Assembly (NCBI GenBank): GCA_030248225.1
Contig: JASANE010007188.1
Span: 1 to 30,771 of the forward strand
Reading direction: 5' to 3'
DNA: 30,771 nucleotides
From: Trileptium ribeirensis
Lineage: Eukaryota; Nematoda; Enoplea; Enoplida; Thoracostomopsidae
Position 1 is the stretch's first letter. Every line of letters starts with the position of its first letter. Positions 1 to 11,638 of the stretch are shown piece after piece. The position numbers and the translations under genes are program-made. Below the pieces are notes generated by a model that had not been told where the DNA came from, made no database searches, and saw only the letters and a program-made list of their open reading frames with translations.

Positions 1-1693
1 ATACATTGGATATATTGCTAATTGCCCGCTGCGTACCGGTATGTACTTTTAATAATGTGTCCACAGTGGGCCTTGGCTTTTATACCAAATAGCTCCATCT
101 GCATAATGGGCCGACCTATTCTGTGGCACGACGTTTATTAATGAACATAGATGGAACGATAATCTCAAATTGACATCGCTAAAATACATTGGATATATTC
201 CTAAATGTCCGCTGTGTACCGGTATGTATTTTTAATAAACTGTCCACAAAGGGTCTTGGCTTATCCAATTAGCTCCAACTGCATAACGGCCGACCTATTG
301 TGTGGAACGACGTTTATTTATGCACATAGATGGAACGATAATCTCAAATTGACATCGATAAAATACATTGGATATATTGCTAATTGTCCGCTGTGTACGG
401 GTACGTGTTTTTAATAATGTGTCCACAGTGGGTCTTGGCTTATCCAAATAGCTCCAACTGCATAACGGCCGACCTATTGTGTGGCACGACGTTTATTTAT
501 GAACATAGATGGAGCGATAATCTCAAATTGACATCGCTAAAATACATTGGATATATTGCTAATTGCCCGCTGCGTACCGGTATGTACTTTTAATAATGTG
601 TCCACAGTGGGCCTTGGCTTATCCAAATAGCTCCAACTGCATAATGGGCCGAGCTATTGTGTGGCACGACGTTTATTTATGAACATAGATGGAACGATAA
701 TCGCAAATTGACATCGCTAAAATACATCGGATATATTGCTAATTGTCCGCTGCGTACCGGTATGTATTTTTAATAATGTGTCCACAGTGGGTCTTGGCTT
801 ATCCAAATAGCTCCAACTGCATAACGGCCGACCTATTGTGTGGAACGACGTTTATTTGTGAACATAGATGGAACGATAATCTCAAATTGACATCGATAAA
901 ATACATTGGATATATTGCTAATTGTCCACTGTGTACGGGTACGTATTTTTAATGACGTGTCCACAGTGGGTCTTGGCTTATCCAAATAGCTCCAACTGCA
1001 TAATGGGCCGACCTATGGTGTGGCACGACGTTTGTTAATAAACATAGATGGAACGATAATCTCAAATTGACATCGCTAAAATACATTGGATATATTGCTA
1101 ATTCTACGCTGCGTACCGGTATGTATTTTTAATAATGTGTCCACAGTGGGTCTTGGCTTATCCAAATAGCTTCAACTGCATAATGGGCCGACCTATTGTG
1201 TGGCACGACGTTTATTTATGAACATAGATGGAGCGATAATCTCAAATTGACATCGCTAAAATACATTGGATATATTGCTAATTGCCCGCTGCGTACGTAT
1301 TACTTAAAATACATTGGATCCAAATAGCTCCATCTGCATAATGGGCCGAGCTATTGTGTGGCACGACGTTTATTTATGCTGTGGCGATTCGCATTGACAT
1401 CGCTAATACATCGATATATTTTATTGTCCGCTGCGTACCGGTAGGTCTTTTTCAGAATGTGTCCACAGTGGGTCTTGGCTTATCCAAATAGCTCCAACTG
1501 CATAACGGCCGACCTATTGTGTGGCACGACGTTTATTTATGAACATATATGGAACGATAATCTCAAATTGACATCGATAAAATACATTGGATATATTGCT
1601 AATTGTCCGCTGTGTACGGGTACGTGTTTTTAATAATGTGTCCACAGTGGGTCTTGGCTTATCCAAATAGCTCCAACTGCATAACGGCCGACC

Positions 1694-1796
1694 TATTGTG
1701 GGGCACGACGCCAACAAGAGGAGCGAACCAACACGCAACAACACCCCGCGAACCCAACCACCAGCCCACCAGCCCACCGTATTGTGTGGCACGACG
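1694..1796. repeat. T-free insertion in a satellite monomer flanked by a 17-bp direct repeat
   Basis: Positions 1711-1779 (69 bp) are unrelated to the satellite and contain no T on the plus strand; the composition is C, A and some G, with CCCACC-like runs toward the end. The insert lies between two copies of the monomer segment TATTGTGKGGCACGACG (1694-1710 and 1780-1796), so the host sequence is duplicated at the insertion point. This could be a target-site duplication, or filler copied in during break repair. Confidence 0.85.
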
Positions 1797-4444
1797 TTTA
1801 TTTATGAACATAGATGGAACGATTTTTCAATAGTTTCGCAAATTATCTCATTCGATGTCGCTAAAATACATCGGATATATTGCTAATTGTCCGCTGCGTA
1901 CCGGTATGTATTTTTAATAATGTGTCCACAGTGGGTCTTGGCTTATCCAAATAGCTCCAACTGCATAACGGCCGACCTATTGTGTGGAACGACGTTTATT
2001 TATGAACATAGATGGAACGATAATCTCAAATTGACATCGATAAAATACATTGGATATATTGCTAATTGTCCGCTGTGTACGGGTACGTGTTTTTAATAAT
2101 GTGTCCACAGTGGGTCTTGGCTTATCCAAATAGCTCCAACTGCATAATGGGCCGACCTATTGTGTGGCACGACGTTTTTTTATGAACATAGATGGAGCGA
2201 TCAATCTCAAATTGACATCGCTAAAATACATTGGATATATTCCTAATTCCCCGCTGGCGTACCGGTATGTACTCTTTAATAATGTGTCCCCAGTGGGTCT
2301 TCGCTTAGTCCAATAGCTCCAACTGCATAAGTTGGGCCGACGTGATTCGTGTGGACGCGACGTTTATTTATGAAGCATAGATGGAACGATAATCTCAAAT
2401 TCATATCTGCTAAAAATACATCGGATATATTGCTAATTGTCCGCTGCGTACCGGTATGTACTTTTAATAATGTGTCCACAGTGGGTCTTGGCTTATCCAA
2501 ATAGCTCCAACTGCATAACGGCCGACCTATTGTGTGGCACGACGTTTATTTATGAACATAGATGGAACGATAATCTCAAATTGACATCGATAAAATACAT
2601 TGGATATATTGCTAATTGTCCGCTGTGTACGGGTACGTGTTTTTAATAATGTGTCCACAGTGGGTCTTGGCTTATCCAAATAGCTCCAACTGCATAACGG
2701 CCGACCTATGGTGTGGCACGACGTTTGTTAATAAACATAGATGGAACGATAATCTCAAATTGACATCGCTAAAATACATTGGATATATTGCTAATTGTCC
2801 GCTGTGTACGGGTACGTATTTTTAATAATGTGTCCACAGTGGGTCTTGGCTTATCCAAAATAGCTTCAACTGCATAATGGGCCGACCTATTGTGTGGCGC
2901 GACGTTTATTTATAAACATAGATGGAACGATAATCTCAGACGAATTGCCATCGCTAAAATACATTGGATATATTGCTAATTGCCCGCTGCGTACCGGTAT
3001 GTATTTTTAATAATGTGTCCACAGTGGGCCTTGGCTTCTCCAAATAGCTCCAACTGCATAACGGCCGACCTATGGTGTGGCACGACGTTTGTTAATAAAC
3101 ATAGATGGAACGATAATCTCAAATTGACATCGCTAAAATACATTGGATATATTGCTAATTGTCCGCTGTGTACGGGTACGTGTTTTTAATAATGTGTCCA
3201 CAGTGGGTCTTGGCTTATCCAAATAGCTCCAACTGCATAACGGCCGACCTATTGTGTGGCACGACGTTTATTTATGAACATAGATGGAACGATAATCTCA
3301 AATTGACATCGATAAAATACATTGGATATATTGCTAATTGTCCGCTGTGTACGGGTACGTGTTTTTAATAATGTGTCCACAGTGGGTCTTGGCTTATCCA
3401 AATAGCTCCAACTGCATAACGGCCGACCTATTGTGTGGCACGACGTTTATTTATGAACATAGATGGAGCGATAATCTCAAATTGACATCGCTAAAATACA
3501 TTGGATATATTGCTAATTGCCCGCTGAGTACCGGTATGTACTTTTAATAATGTGTCCACAGTGGGCCTTGGCTTATCCAAATAGCTCCAACTGCATAATG
3601 GGCCGAGCTATTGTGTTCGGCACGACGTTTATTTATGAACATAGATGGAACCGATAATCGCAAATTCACATCGTGCTAAAATACATCGGATATATTGCTA
3701 ATTGTCCGCTGCGTACCGGTATGTATTTTTAATAATGTGTCCACAGTGGGTCTTTGGCTTATCCAAATAGCTCCAACTGCATAACGGCCGACCTATTGTG
3801 TGGCACGACGTTTATTTATGAACATAGATGGAACGATAATCTCAAATTGACATCGATAAAATACATTGGATATATTGCTAATTGTCCGCTGTGTACGGGT
3901 ACGTGTTTTTAATAATATGTCCACAATGGGTCTTGGCTTATCCAGATAGCTCCAACTGCATAATGGGCCGACCTATTGTGTGGCACGACGTTTATTTATG
4001 AACATAGATGGAACGATAATCTCAAATTGACGTCGCTAAAATACATTGGATATATTGCTAATTGCCCGCTGTGTACGGGTACGTGTTTTTAATAATGTGT
4101 CCACAGTGGGTCTTGGCTTATCCAAATAGCTCCAACTGCATAATGGGCCGACCTATTGTGTGGCACGACGTTTATTTATGAACATAGATGGAACGATAAT
4201 CTCAAATTGACATCGATAAAATACATTGGATATATTGCTAATTGTCCGCTGTGTACGGGTACGTGTTTTTAATAATGTGTCCACAGTGGGTCTTGGCTTA
4301 TCCAAATAGCTCCAACTGCATAACGGCCGACCTATTGTGTGGCACGACGTTTATTTATGAACATAGATGGAACGATAATCTCAAATTGACATCGCTAAAA
4401 TACATTGGATATATTGCTAATTGTCCGCTGTGTACGGGTACGTG

Positions 4445-4459
4445 CACCACCCCACACCC
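4445..4459. other. Short T-free insertion in a satellite monomer
   Basis: The monomer normally reads GTACGTGTTTTTAATAATG. Here about 15 bp of A/C-only sequence (CACCACCCCACACCC) sits between GTACGTG and the T run. Its composition resembles the 69-bp insert at 1711-1779. Confidence 0.8.
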
Positions 4460-7253
4460 TTTTAATAATGTGTCCACAGTGGGTCTTGGCTTATCCAAAT
4501 AGCTCCAACTGCATAATGGGCCGACCTATTGTGTGGCACGACGTTTATTTATGAACATAGATGGAACGATAATCTCAAATTGACGTCGCTAAAATACATT
4601 GGATATATTGCTAATTGTCCGCTGTGTACGGGTACGTGTTTTTAATAATGTGTCCACAGTGGGTCTTGGCTTATCCAAATAGCTCCAACTGCATAACGGC
4701 CGACCTATTGTGTGGCACGACGTTTATTTATGAACATAGATGGAACGATAATCTCAAATTGACATCGATAAAATACATTGGATATATTGCTAATTGTCCG
4801 CTGTGTACGGGTACGTGTTTTTAATAATGTGTCCACAGTGGGTCTTGGCTTATCCAAATAGCTCCAACTGCATAACGGCCGACCTATTGTGTGGCACGAC
4901 GTTTATTTATGAACATAGATGGAACGATAATCTCAAATTGACATCGATAAAATACATTGGATATATTGCTAATTGTCCGCTGTGTACGGGTACGTGTTTT
5001 TAATAATGTGTCCACAGTGGGTCTTGGCTTATCCAAATAGCTCCAACTGCATAATGGGCCGACCTATTGTGTGGCACGACGTTTATTTATGAACATAGAT
5101 GGAACGATAATCTCAAATTGATGTCGCTAAAATACATTGGATATATTGCTAATTGTCCGCTGTGTACGGGTACGTGTTTTTAATAATGTGTCCACAGTGG
5201 GTCTTGGCTTATCCAAATAGCTCCAACTGCATAACGGCCGACCTATTGTGTGGCACGACGTTTATTTATGAACATAGATGCAACGATAATCTCAAATTGA
5301 CATCGATAAAATACATTGGATATATTGCTAATTGTCCGCTGTGCACGGGTACGTGTTTTTAATAATGTGTCCACAGTGGGTCTTGGCTTATCCAAATAGC
5401 TCCAACTGCATAACGGCCGACCTATTGTGTGGCACGACGTTTATTTATGAACATAGATGGAACGATAATCTCAAATTGACATCGATAAAATACATTGGAT
5501 ATATTGCTAATTGTCCGCTGCGTACCGGTAAGTATTTTTAATAATGTGTCCACAGTGGGTCTTGGCTTATCCAAATAGCTCCAACTGCATAATGGTCCGA
5601 CCTAATGAGAGCCACGACGTTTATTTATGAACATATATGGTAAGATAATCTAATATTGTCGTCGCTAATATACATTGGATATATTGCTAATTGTCCGCTG
5701 TGTACGGGTACGTGTTTTTAATAATGTGTCCACAGTGGGTCTTGGCTTATCCAAATAGCTCCAACTGCATAACGGCCGACCTATGGTGTGGCACGACGTT
5801 TATTAATAAACATAGATGGAACGATAATCTCAAATTGACATCGATTAAATACATTGGATATATTGCTAATTGTCCGCTGCGTACCGGTATGTATTTTTAA
5901 TAATGTGTCCACAGTGGGTCTTGGCTTATCCAAATAGCTCCAACTGCATAACGGCCGACCTATTGTGTGGCACGACGTTTATTTATGAACATAGATGGAA
6001 CGATAATCTCAAATTGACATCGATAAAATACATTGGATATATTGCTAATTGTCCGCTGTTGCTATCCGTACGGGTACGTGTTTTTAAAATGTGTCCACAG
6101 TGGGTCTTGGCTTATCCAAATAGCTAAAACTGCATCACGGCCGTCCGATGGTGTGTCAAGACGTTTATTTATGAACATAGATGGAACGATAATCTCAAAT
6201 TGACATCGATAAAATACATTGGATATATTGCTAATTGTCCGCTGTGTACGGGTACGTGTTTTTAATAATATGTCCACAATGGGTCTTGGCTTATCCAGAT
6301 AGCTCCAACTGCATAATGGGCCGACCTATTGTGTGGCACGACGTTTATTTATGAACATAGATGGAACGATAATCTCAAATTGACATCGATAAAATACATT
6401 GGATATATTGCTAATTGTCCACTGTGTACGGGTACGTATTTTTAATGATGTGTCCACAGTGGGTCTTGGCTTATCCAAATAGCTCCAACTGCATAATGGG
6501 CCGACCTATGGTGTGGCACGACGTTTATTAATAAACATAGATGGAACGATAATCTCAAATTGACATCGATTAAATACATTGGATATATTGCGAATTGTCC
6601 GCTGTGTACGGGTACGTGTTTTAATAAAAAATAATGTGTCCACAGTGGGTCTTGGCTTATCCAAATAGCTCCAACTGCATAACGGCCGACCTATGGGGCA
6701 CGGCGTATTGAAGCATCGATGGAACGATAATCTCCAATTGACATGAATAAATAATTGGATATATTGCTTTTTGTCCGCTTCACTTACGTGTTTTTATATG
6801 GCCACAGGGGCAGACTGCATAACGGCCGACCTATTGTGTGGCACGACGTTTATTTATGAACATAGATGGAACGATAATCTCAAATTTACATCTATAAAAT
6901 ACATTGGATATATTGCTAATTGTCCGCTGTGTACGGGTACGTGTTTTTAATAATGTGTCCACAGTGGGTCTTGGCTTATCCAAATAGCTCCAACTGCAAA
7001 ACGGCCCTCCAAATTTGTGGCACGACGTTTATTTATGAACATAGATGGAACGATAATCTCAAATTGACATCGATAAAATACATTGGATATATTGCTAATT
7101 GTCCGCTGTGTACGGGTACGTGTTTTTAATAATGTGTCCACAATGGGTCTTGGCTTATCCAGATAGCTCCAACTGCACATTGGGCCGACCTATTGTGTGC
7201 TACGACGTTTATTTATGAATATAGATGGAACGACAATCTCAAATTCACATTGC

Positions 7254-9710
7254 AGTGGAATTTTTTACCGATATAAGTTATTATAATGTGCTGCGTAGTC
7301 GATTATTCATGCCGTAAAATCTTACTTAACGTGCTCATAAACTGTTTTGAGCTAAAATGCTGGGCAGTAACGATATGGCATACCGTTAGATTTTCCACTT
7401 AAAGATTTGGCTGTGCATCATGCTCAATTTTCAAAACATTAGATACAATGACGCCAGCATAGAGCATTTTATAGTAAGATTCTCTCACTGCCATTTGCAC
7501 TACAAATACACTGTACCGCAGGAGCAGGTTTCTGCATGGGTCGATAACCCGATGCAAATTAAGGTTGAACAGCGTTCCATAAAATATTTGTCTTTTCATC
7601 TCATTGAAATTGGAAAACACATCTATATGTGGGTAATTTTCAGTTTGCTGAAAAGTCGTCGATCTCTGATCGCTGAGTACTACGTAGAAATATAATAAGC
7701 AGACGAAACGGACTGAATTCTAGATATGTTCCCCTTCCAATTCATTTCATACCGAAGTATGTTTACCAAGAATCATATGGAGTATATGGGAACATTCTAT
7801 ATTTTCAGAAACTTGTGATATTTAGATTTGAGTGTACGCAAAAAATTGATTTAATTTCACAATACGGTTAACGTTATTTGACCGAATATAATCAATTCTA
7901 TCTATTCAAATTGTTTTATATCACATTTGTTTTAATGTGTAGTATATAGTATAATTACTTGTATATCAAGTCGACATTGATAAATCTAAAGGTACAAAAA
8001 TCAACTTTCGGCATTTGGTTAGTATTCCTTTGTTATTGGTTGGCCCTGATAGACATGTTTAAGAAGGCGGTATTTATAGTTAATTCTTGTTTTTCATGTA
8101 CACCCATGTTTCATAATTTTACTTCAGTGACGGAAATTTTTTCATTTATAGTATAAATACATAACTATGAGCAAACAACGAAGTCTCAACTGCCCTCCTT
8201 GCCTGTTGCTCCCATTACAAAACGGTCCGTACGAACCGAGAGAAACTATCCACATATTTCTCGTGTAACGATAGAGTATTTCATTAAAAAGAATATACAT
8301 GTTGCTATATCTCAATAGAAGGCTTTCAAAATTTTAGTGAAACTTAAATTAACCTGTAAATATACCTAAAATTACCCATCGAAATTTATATATAAATTTA
8401 TATTTAGTTACTATCAAATTTTAATTACAAACATACCAACGTAAAGTAACCAAATATACATTGCTCAAAAACTATCAGACTGCTACCTATGGAAAAGGAC
8501 AAGGCCACCTGCTGCGATAGGGAACACCTATCACGTTTGTTTTGTTTTATAAGAAATATTTATTGTACTTTTGCAGGTAGCAATAGGCGCCCAACAGAAC
8601 AAGTGTTCAGCGGTTTAACTCGGGTTTATATAGGAGCTTCAGCCCATAGCCTATTGCTTGGTGTTGACATATAAGTATATTGTGCAGTATTAATTTTCAG
8701 AGCAGCTGATATAATTTTGTTGAGTTTTGTGGATAAATTTGTGTATCGAGGTGAATCTTCCATTAAAATAGACTAACATGGAACATGACAAGACAGGACG
8801 ATACAATAATAAATATAGACCAAAATCAATCCAGACGAAGTCTTTCAAACCTTATGCAGTCATAAATTACAGATTTCCTCCGACACGCTATTCAGCGCAA
8901 GAAATGATACACAAAGTCTGGAATTAAATTGCGTCACATATTTCAATTTTAAAAGTGATTCGTCATTTTTCATTCACTAACGGAAGTCGTTACAGTAAAA
9001 TGTGAAATATTTCAAATGTAACCTCGATGACATTATTCTGTAAGTAACTTCAGTGTAATCTAGTGAACCTTTACAGAAGTTTCAAACTACATTTCTAAAT
9101 TTGAGGAGCACAAAATAGCCAAACAGACTGATCACCAGTAGGAACAGCTAATACAGATTTAGATTTTAAAAGAACTTACCGGGTCAATTAAACTTATAAA
9201 ATTAATCGTACAAACTAAGCTATGTTTGATTGTGTTTTTGCATTATTTTTTATTTATTATTTTTCTTTTTAATACCATTACTTTCTGCTTTTTCAGGAAA
9301 AAGAAAAAGAAAAGAAAAGAAAAGGAAAAAGAATACGTTTAAACCGTAAAACATAAAAATATATATCAGATGAATTTTTGTAATAAAAATAAACTTAAAA
9401 TATATATTTTATTAATTATTTTCCCAGTTAGATATATTTTATTCTATATTAACTTTTCTATTACTATTTTTATTTATTTTACTTTTTATCGCTAAATTTT
9501 TATTAATAAACATTTTTTCCACAGAAAAGGCCGGCTTGATTATGCTTTTACACACAAAGAGAAATTGATTCGTATTTGTTAAACTTTGATATAAAAGCTG
9601 ACATTTCTTGCATGATTTAAATTTTTTTCTATATCCATTTTCTAAACTTTAGACATTTTTCAGAATTTAAAAATATAAAACATAATAGCAGTTGCCTTTT
9701 GATTTAGTAA
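7254..9710. other. AT-rich single-copy stretch, no gene recognised
   Basis: After the satellite ends, the sequence is AT-rich with no homology I recognise. Open frames on both strands over 7399-7695 overlap each other and show no known motif. A 61-codon frame at 8489-8674 is not convincing either. It contains a 10-bp inverted repeat, AGCAATAGGC at 8579-8588 and GCCTATTGCT at 8649-8658. Confidence 0.6.
9294..9334. repeat. Polypurine A/G tract
   Basis: An almost uninterrupted run of A and G (blocks of AAAAG and GGAAAAAG), preceded by a T-rich stretch. It is a simple-sequence tract. Mirror-like purine runs can adopt triplex structures, but nothing here shows a function. Confidence 0.8.
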
Positions 9711-10409
9711 AGACGGTACCTATGCGCTGTCGTGATGTATTTTACTTAAGAAAAATATCAGGCAGAAGTTCTGTTTAGAAATTTTAACTCAAAGTTACTG
9801 TTTCTGCAGCAACGGTTGTTAATTGGAAGGAAGTATTGTAAACCTAAGATGTATTGATATGTTCGTCAGATTGTATTATTTTACGATTTATAATATTTTG
9901 ACGACTATAGTACCGCTTATAGCTGGGTCGGCGTTTTTGTTAGAGACGGTACCTATGCGCTGTCGTGACGTATTTTACTTTAGAAAAATATCAGGCAGAA
10001 GTTCTGTCTAGAAATTTTAACTCAAAGTTACTGTTTCTGCAGGAACGGTTGTTAATTGGAAGGAAGTATTGTAAACCTAAGATGTATTGATATGTTCCTC
10101 AGATTGTATTATTTTACAATTTATAATATTTTGACGACTATAGTACCGCTTATAGCTGGGTCGGCGTTTTTGTTAAAGACGGTACCTATGCGCTGTCGTG
10201 ACGTATTTTACTTTAGAAAAATATCAGGCAGAAGTTCTGTTTAGAAATTTTAACTCAAAGTTACTGTTTCTGCAGCAACGGTTGTTAATTGGAAGGAAGT
10301 ATTGTAAACCTAAGATGTATTGATATGTTCGTCAGATTGTATTATTTTACGATTTATATTATTTTGGCGACTATAGTACCGCTTATAGCTGGATCGGTGT
10401 TTTTGTTAT
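9711..10409. repeat. Three tandem copies of a 233-bp unit
   Basis: The units start with AGACGGTACCTATGCGCTGT at 9711, 9944 and 10177, exactly 233 bp apart. The third ends near 10409 with a slightly diverged end (GGATCGGTGTTTTTG). Copies differ by only a few substitutions, such as GTGATG/GTGACG, TTCGTCAG/TTCCTCAG and CTGCAGCAACG/CTGCAGGAACG. The first two junctions create matching 62-codon frames that are repeat shadows. Flanking DNA on both sides is unrelated, so this is a short recent tandem amplification, not the edge of a larger array in this window. Confidence 0.95.
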
Positions 10410-10712
10410 AATTATAATTCTTACATTGTGAAAACTCCAGCCATGGAAGTTTGCTCATTGCTCATTAAGGTAAAAATTACAAAGAACGAGCCGAAGCAAT
10501 TACGGTTGACAAAAAGACGTATTTGTGATAGTTTTATATATAAAATATATGCTTATATTGTATAATAGAAAAAGTATTGTACTGTATTTGTACGACTCAA
10601 ACATATTTAATATATTTAAGCAATTGTATTGTCTTTAATAGAAACCACAGTTAGATCGGGTCCATGTCGGTTCAAGTTGGGTCGGGTCAGGCCGGTTCTC
10701 GTCATAAACCCA

Positions 10713-10756
10713 AGTTGGGTCATCTCGTCAAATTCGGATCCAGGTATGACCCAACT
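10713..10756. repeat. 11-bp perfect inverted repeat (stem-loop)
   Basis: AGTTGGGTCAT at 10713-10723 is matched by ATGACCCAACT at 10746-10756 with a 22-nt loop. It lies inside the GGGTC-rich patch and could fold as a hairpin. No function can be assigned. Confidence 0.85.
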
Positions 10757-11294
10757 AATGCCGTCGCAAAAAATTTTTCTATATGTGTGCAGTGCACAAT
10801 TTTGTACGACTGCAATGTAATATTTGATATACACGGCTGTTATAAATGAGAATGTTTGTGTGATGCATGTGATAGGAGTAAGAACACCGCAAAATATACC
10901 GGATATTTTAAAACATGTTTTAGTATTTTAATTCCGGTATTCTTGGCTGCACATATAGACTATGGATCTTGAGAGACTGCAGTCGTGTTAGGTCGGGTCT
11001 GAAAATTGGAATCCAATAAAGACTCTAGTTTTTAAGATTACGACATCTATATCGTTTGAGCGAATTAGGGGGAAAAGGGGGTCCAGTCTATCCAATTTTT
11101 AGAAAGCTAGAATGGCCCCAACGTTTTATTAGTATCGCTGTGATTTCTTGTGTACCACTTTAAGCATTTCTAGCCTAAGTGACAAAATTATTAATGTTGG
11201 TTAGTGTTGCGCCTTAAGTTTTTAAGATGTACTTGCGCTCCAGATTGGTACTATAACACTATTAATATCTTGAATCTGATTTGAAGTGTAATAA

Positions 11295-11322
11295 ACACAC
11301 ACACATATATATATATATATAT
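11295..11322. repeat. Compound microsatellite (AC)5(AT)9
   Basis: A plain dinucleotide repeat, five AC units followed by nine AT units. Confidence 0.95.
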
Positions 11323-11446
11323 TGAAATATAAAATCGCAATAACATTATACAGATTTTGTATAGACGTATAGTTTTCATATAAATAGCGCAGTCTTTTAT
11401 TCGAGACTAAGATTTTATTGATTCAGCAAGCATTTATCAAACTTGC

Positions 11447-11452
11447 TTTATT
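11447..11452 (-). terminator. Poly(A) signal AATAAA of the candidate secreted-protein gene
   Basis: On the minus strand AATAAA begins seven bases after the TAA stop at 11461-11459. A second AATAAA lies at 11419-11414. Two canonical signals directly after the stop support a real 3' end here. Confidence 0.5.
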
Positions 11453-11458
11453 TTAATT

Positions 11459-11638
11459 TTAGTCAATTAAATCTACGGCATCACTTATCAAATTTAGCAA
11501 ACTTGTCAACAACTCTTCTGCTTTATCATACATATCATATTTGGCTTTGTCGCTCTCGGATGAACCCAAATATTTGTCTTGCAGCTCAAAAATTTTGTCT
11601 ATTTTTGTTTCAATATCTTCTTCAAGTCGTCCAGATTC
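11459..11638 (-). CDS. Candidate terminal exon of a small secreted protein
   Basis: On the minus strand the sequence ATATGTTTCAG at 11649-11639 is a good 3' splice site, and it is followed by 59 codons and a TAA stop at 11461-11459. The frame is phase 0 at the acceptor, which matches the phase-0 donor of the candidate first exon at 14445. The peptide is strongly charged and looks alpha-helical: it starts ESGRLEED and continues with acidic and lysine-rich stretches, ending in AVDLID. The open frame continues upstream of the acceptor to 11758 without an obvious start, so an intronless reading cannot be excluded. I do not recognise the family. Poly(A) signals follow at 11447-11452 and 11414-11419. 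Confidence 0.45.
   Translation of the reverse strand, partial: ESGRLEEDIETKIDKIFELQDKYLGSSESDKAKYDMYDKAEELLTSLLNLISDAVDLID

Larger units (their letters stand above)
1..7253. repeat. 179-bp satellite array, about 40 monomers
   Basis: A tandem array with a period of about 179 bp, recognisable by the recurring block GTGTCCACAGTGGG (for example near 418, 597, 777, 956, 3195, 3374, 4650, 4829, 5008). It is cut by the left window edge and fades out near 7253. Monomers differ at a few diagnostic sites: CATAACGGCCG or CATAATGGGCCG; CATCGATAAA or CATCGCTAAA/CGTCGCTAAA; GTGTACGGGTACGTG or GCGTACCGGTATGT. A 69-codon frame recurs in many copies because the monomer happens to be open over most of one frame. 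It is longer than the monomer, so successive copies overlap in different frames, and it is not a gene. Degraded monomers lie near 1290-1440, 2190-2430, 5580-5680 and 6660-6830. The type (long, AT-rich, homogenised) is usual for pericentromeric satellite DNA; that location is an inference. Confidence 0.97.
10410..11446. other. AT-rich stretch with a GGGTC-rich patch; no gene recognised
   Basis: The patch at 10640-10760 is GC-richer than its surroundings and repeats GGGTC/GGGTCGGGTC motifs; a related motif reappears near 10990. Frames on both strands across the patch overlap and look like low-complexity shadows. The remainder holds only a short microsatellite. Confidence 0.55.

Noticed and set aside
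1..7253. Dozens of near-identical 69-codon open frames along the left array
   Set aside because: They are the satellite monomer read through: 210 bp in a 179-bp unit, overlapping each other in different frames, with conservation at the DNA level and stop codons in diverged copies. No sign of selection on protein.
7399..7695. Overlapping open frames of 73 and 91 codons on opposite strands
   Set aside because: AT-rich, without motifs or splice or poly(A) context; consistent with chance.
9823..10244. Two matching 62-codon frames
   Set aside because: They are the same piece of the 233-bp tandem unit; the third copy breaks the frame.
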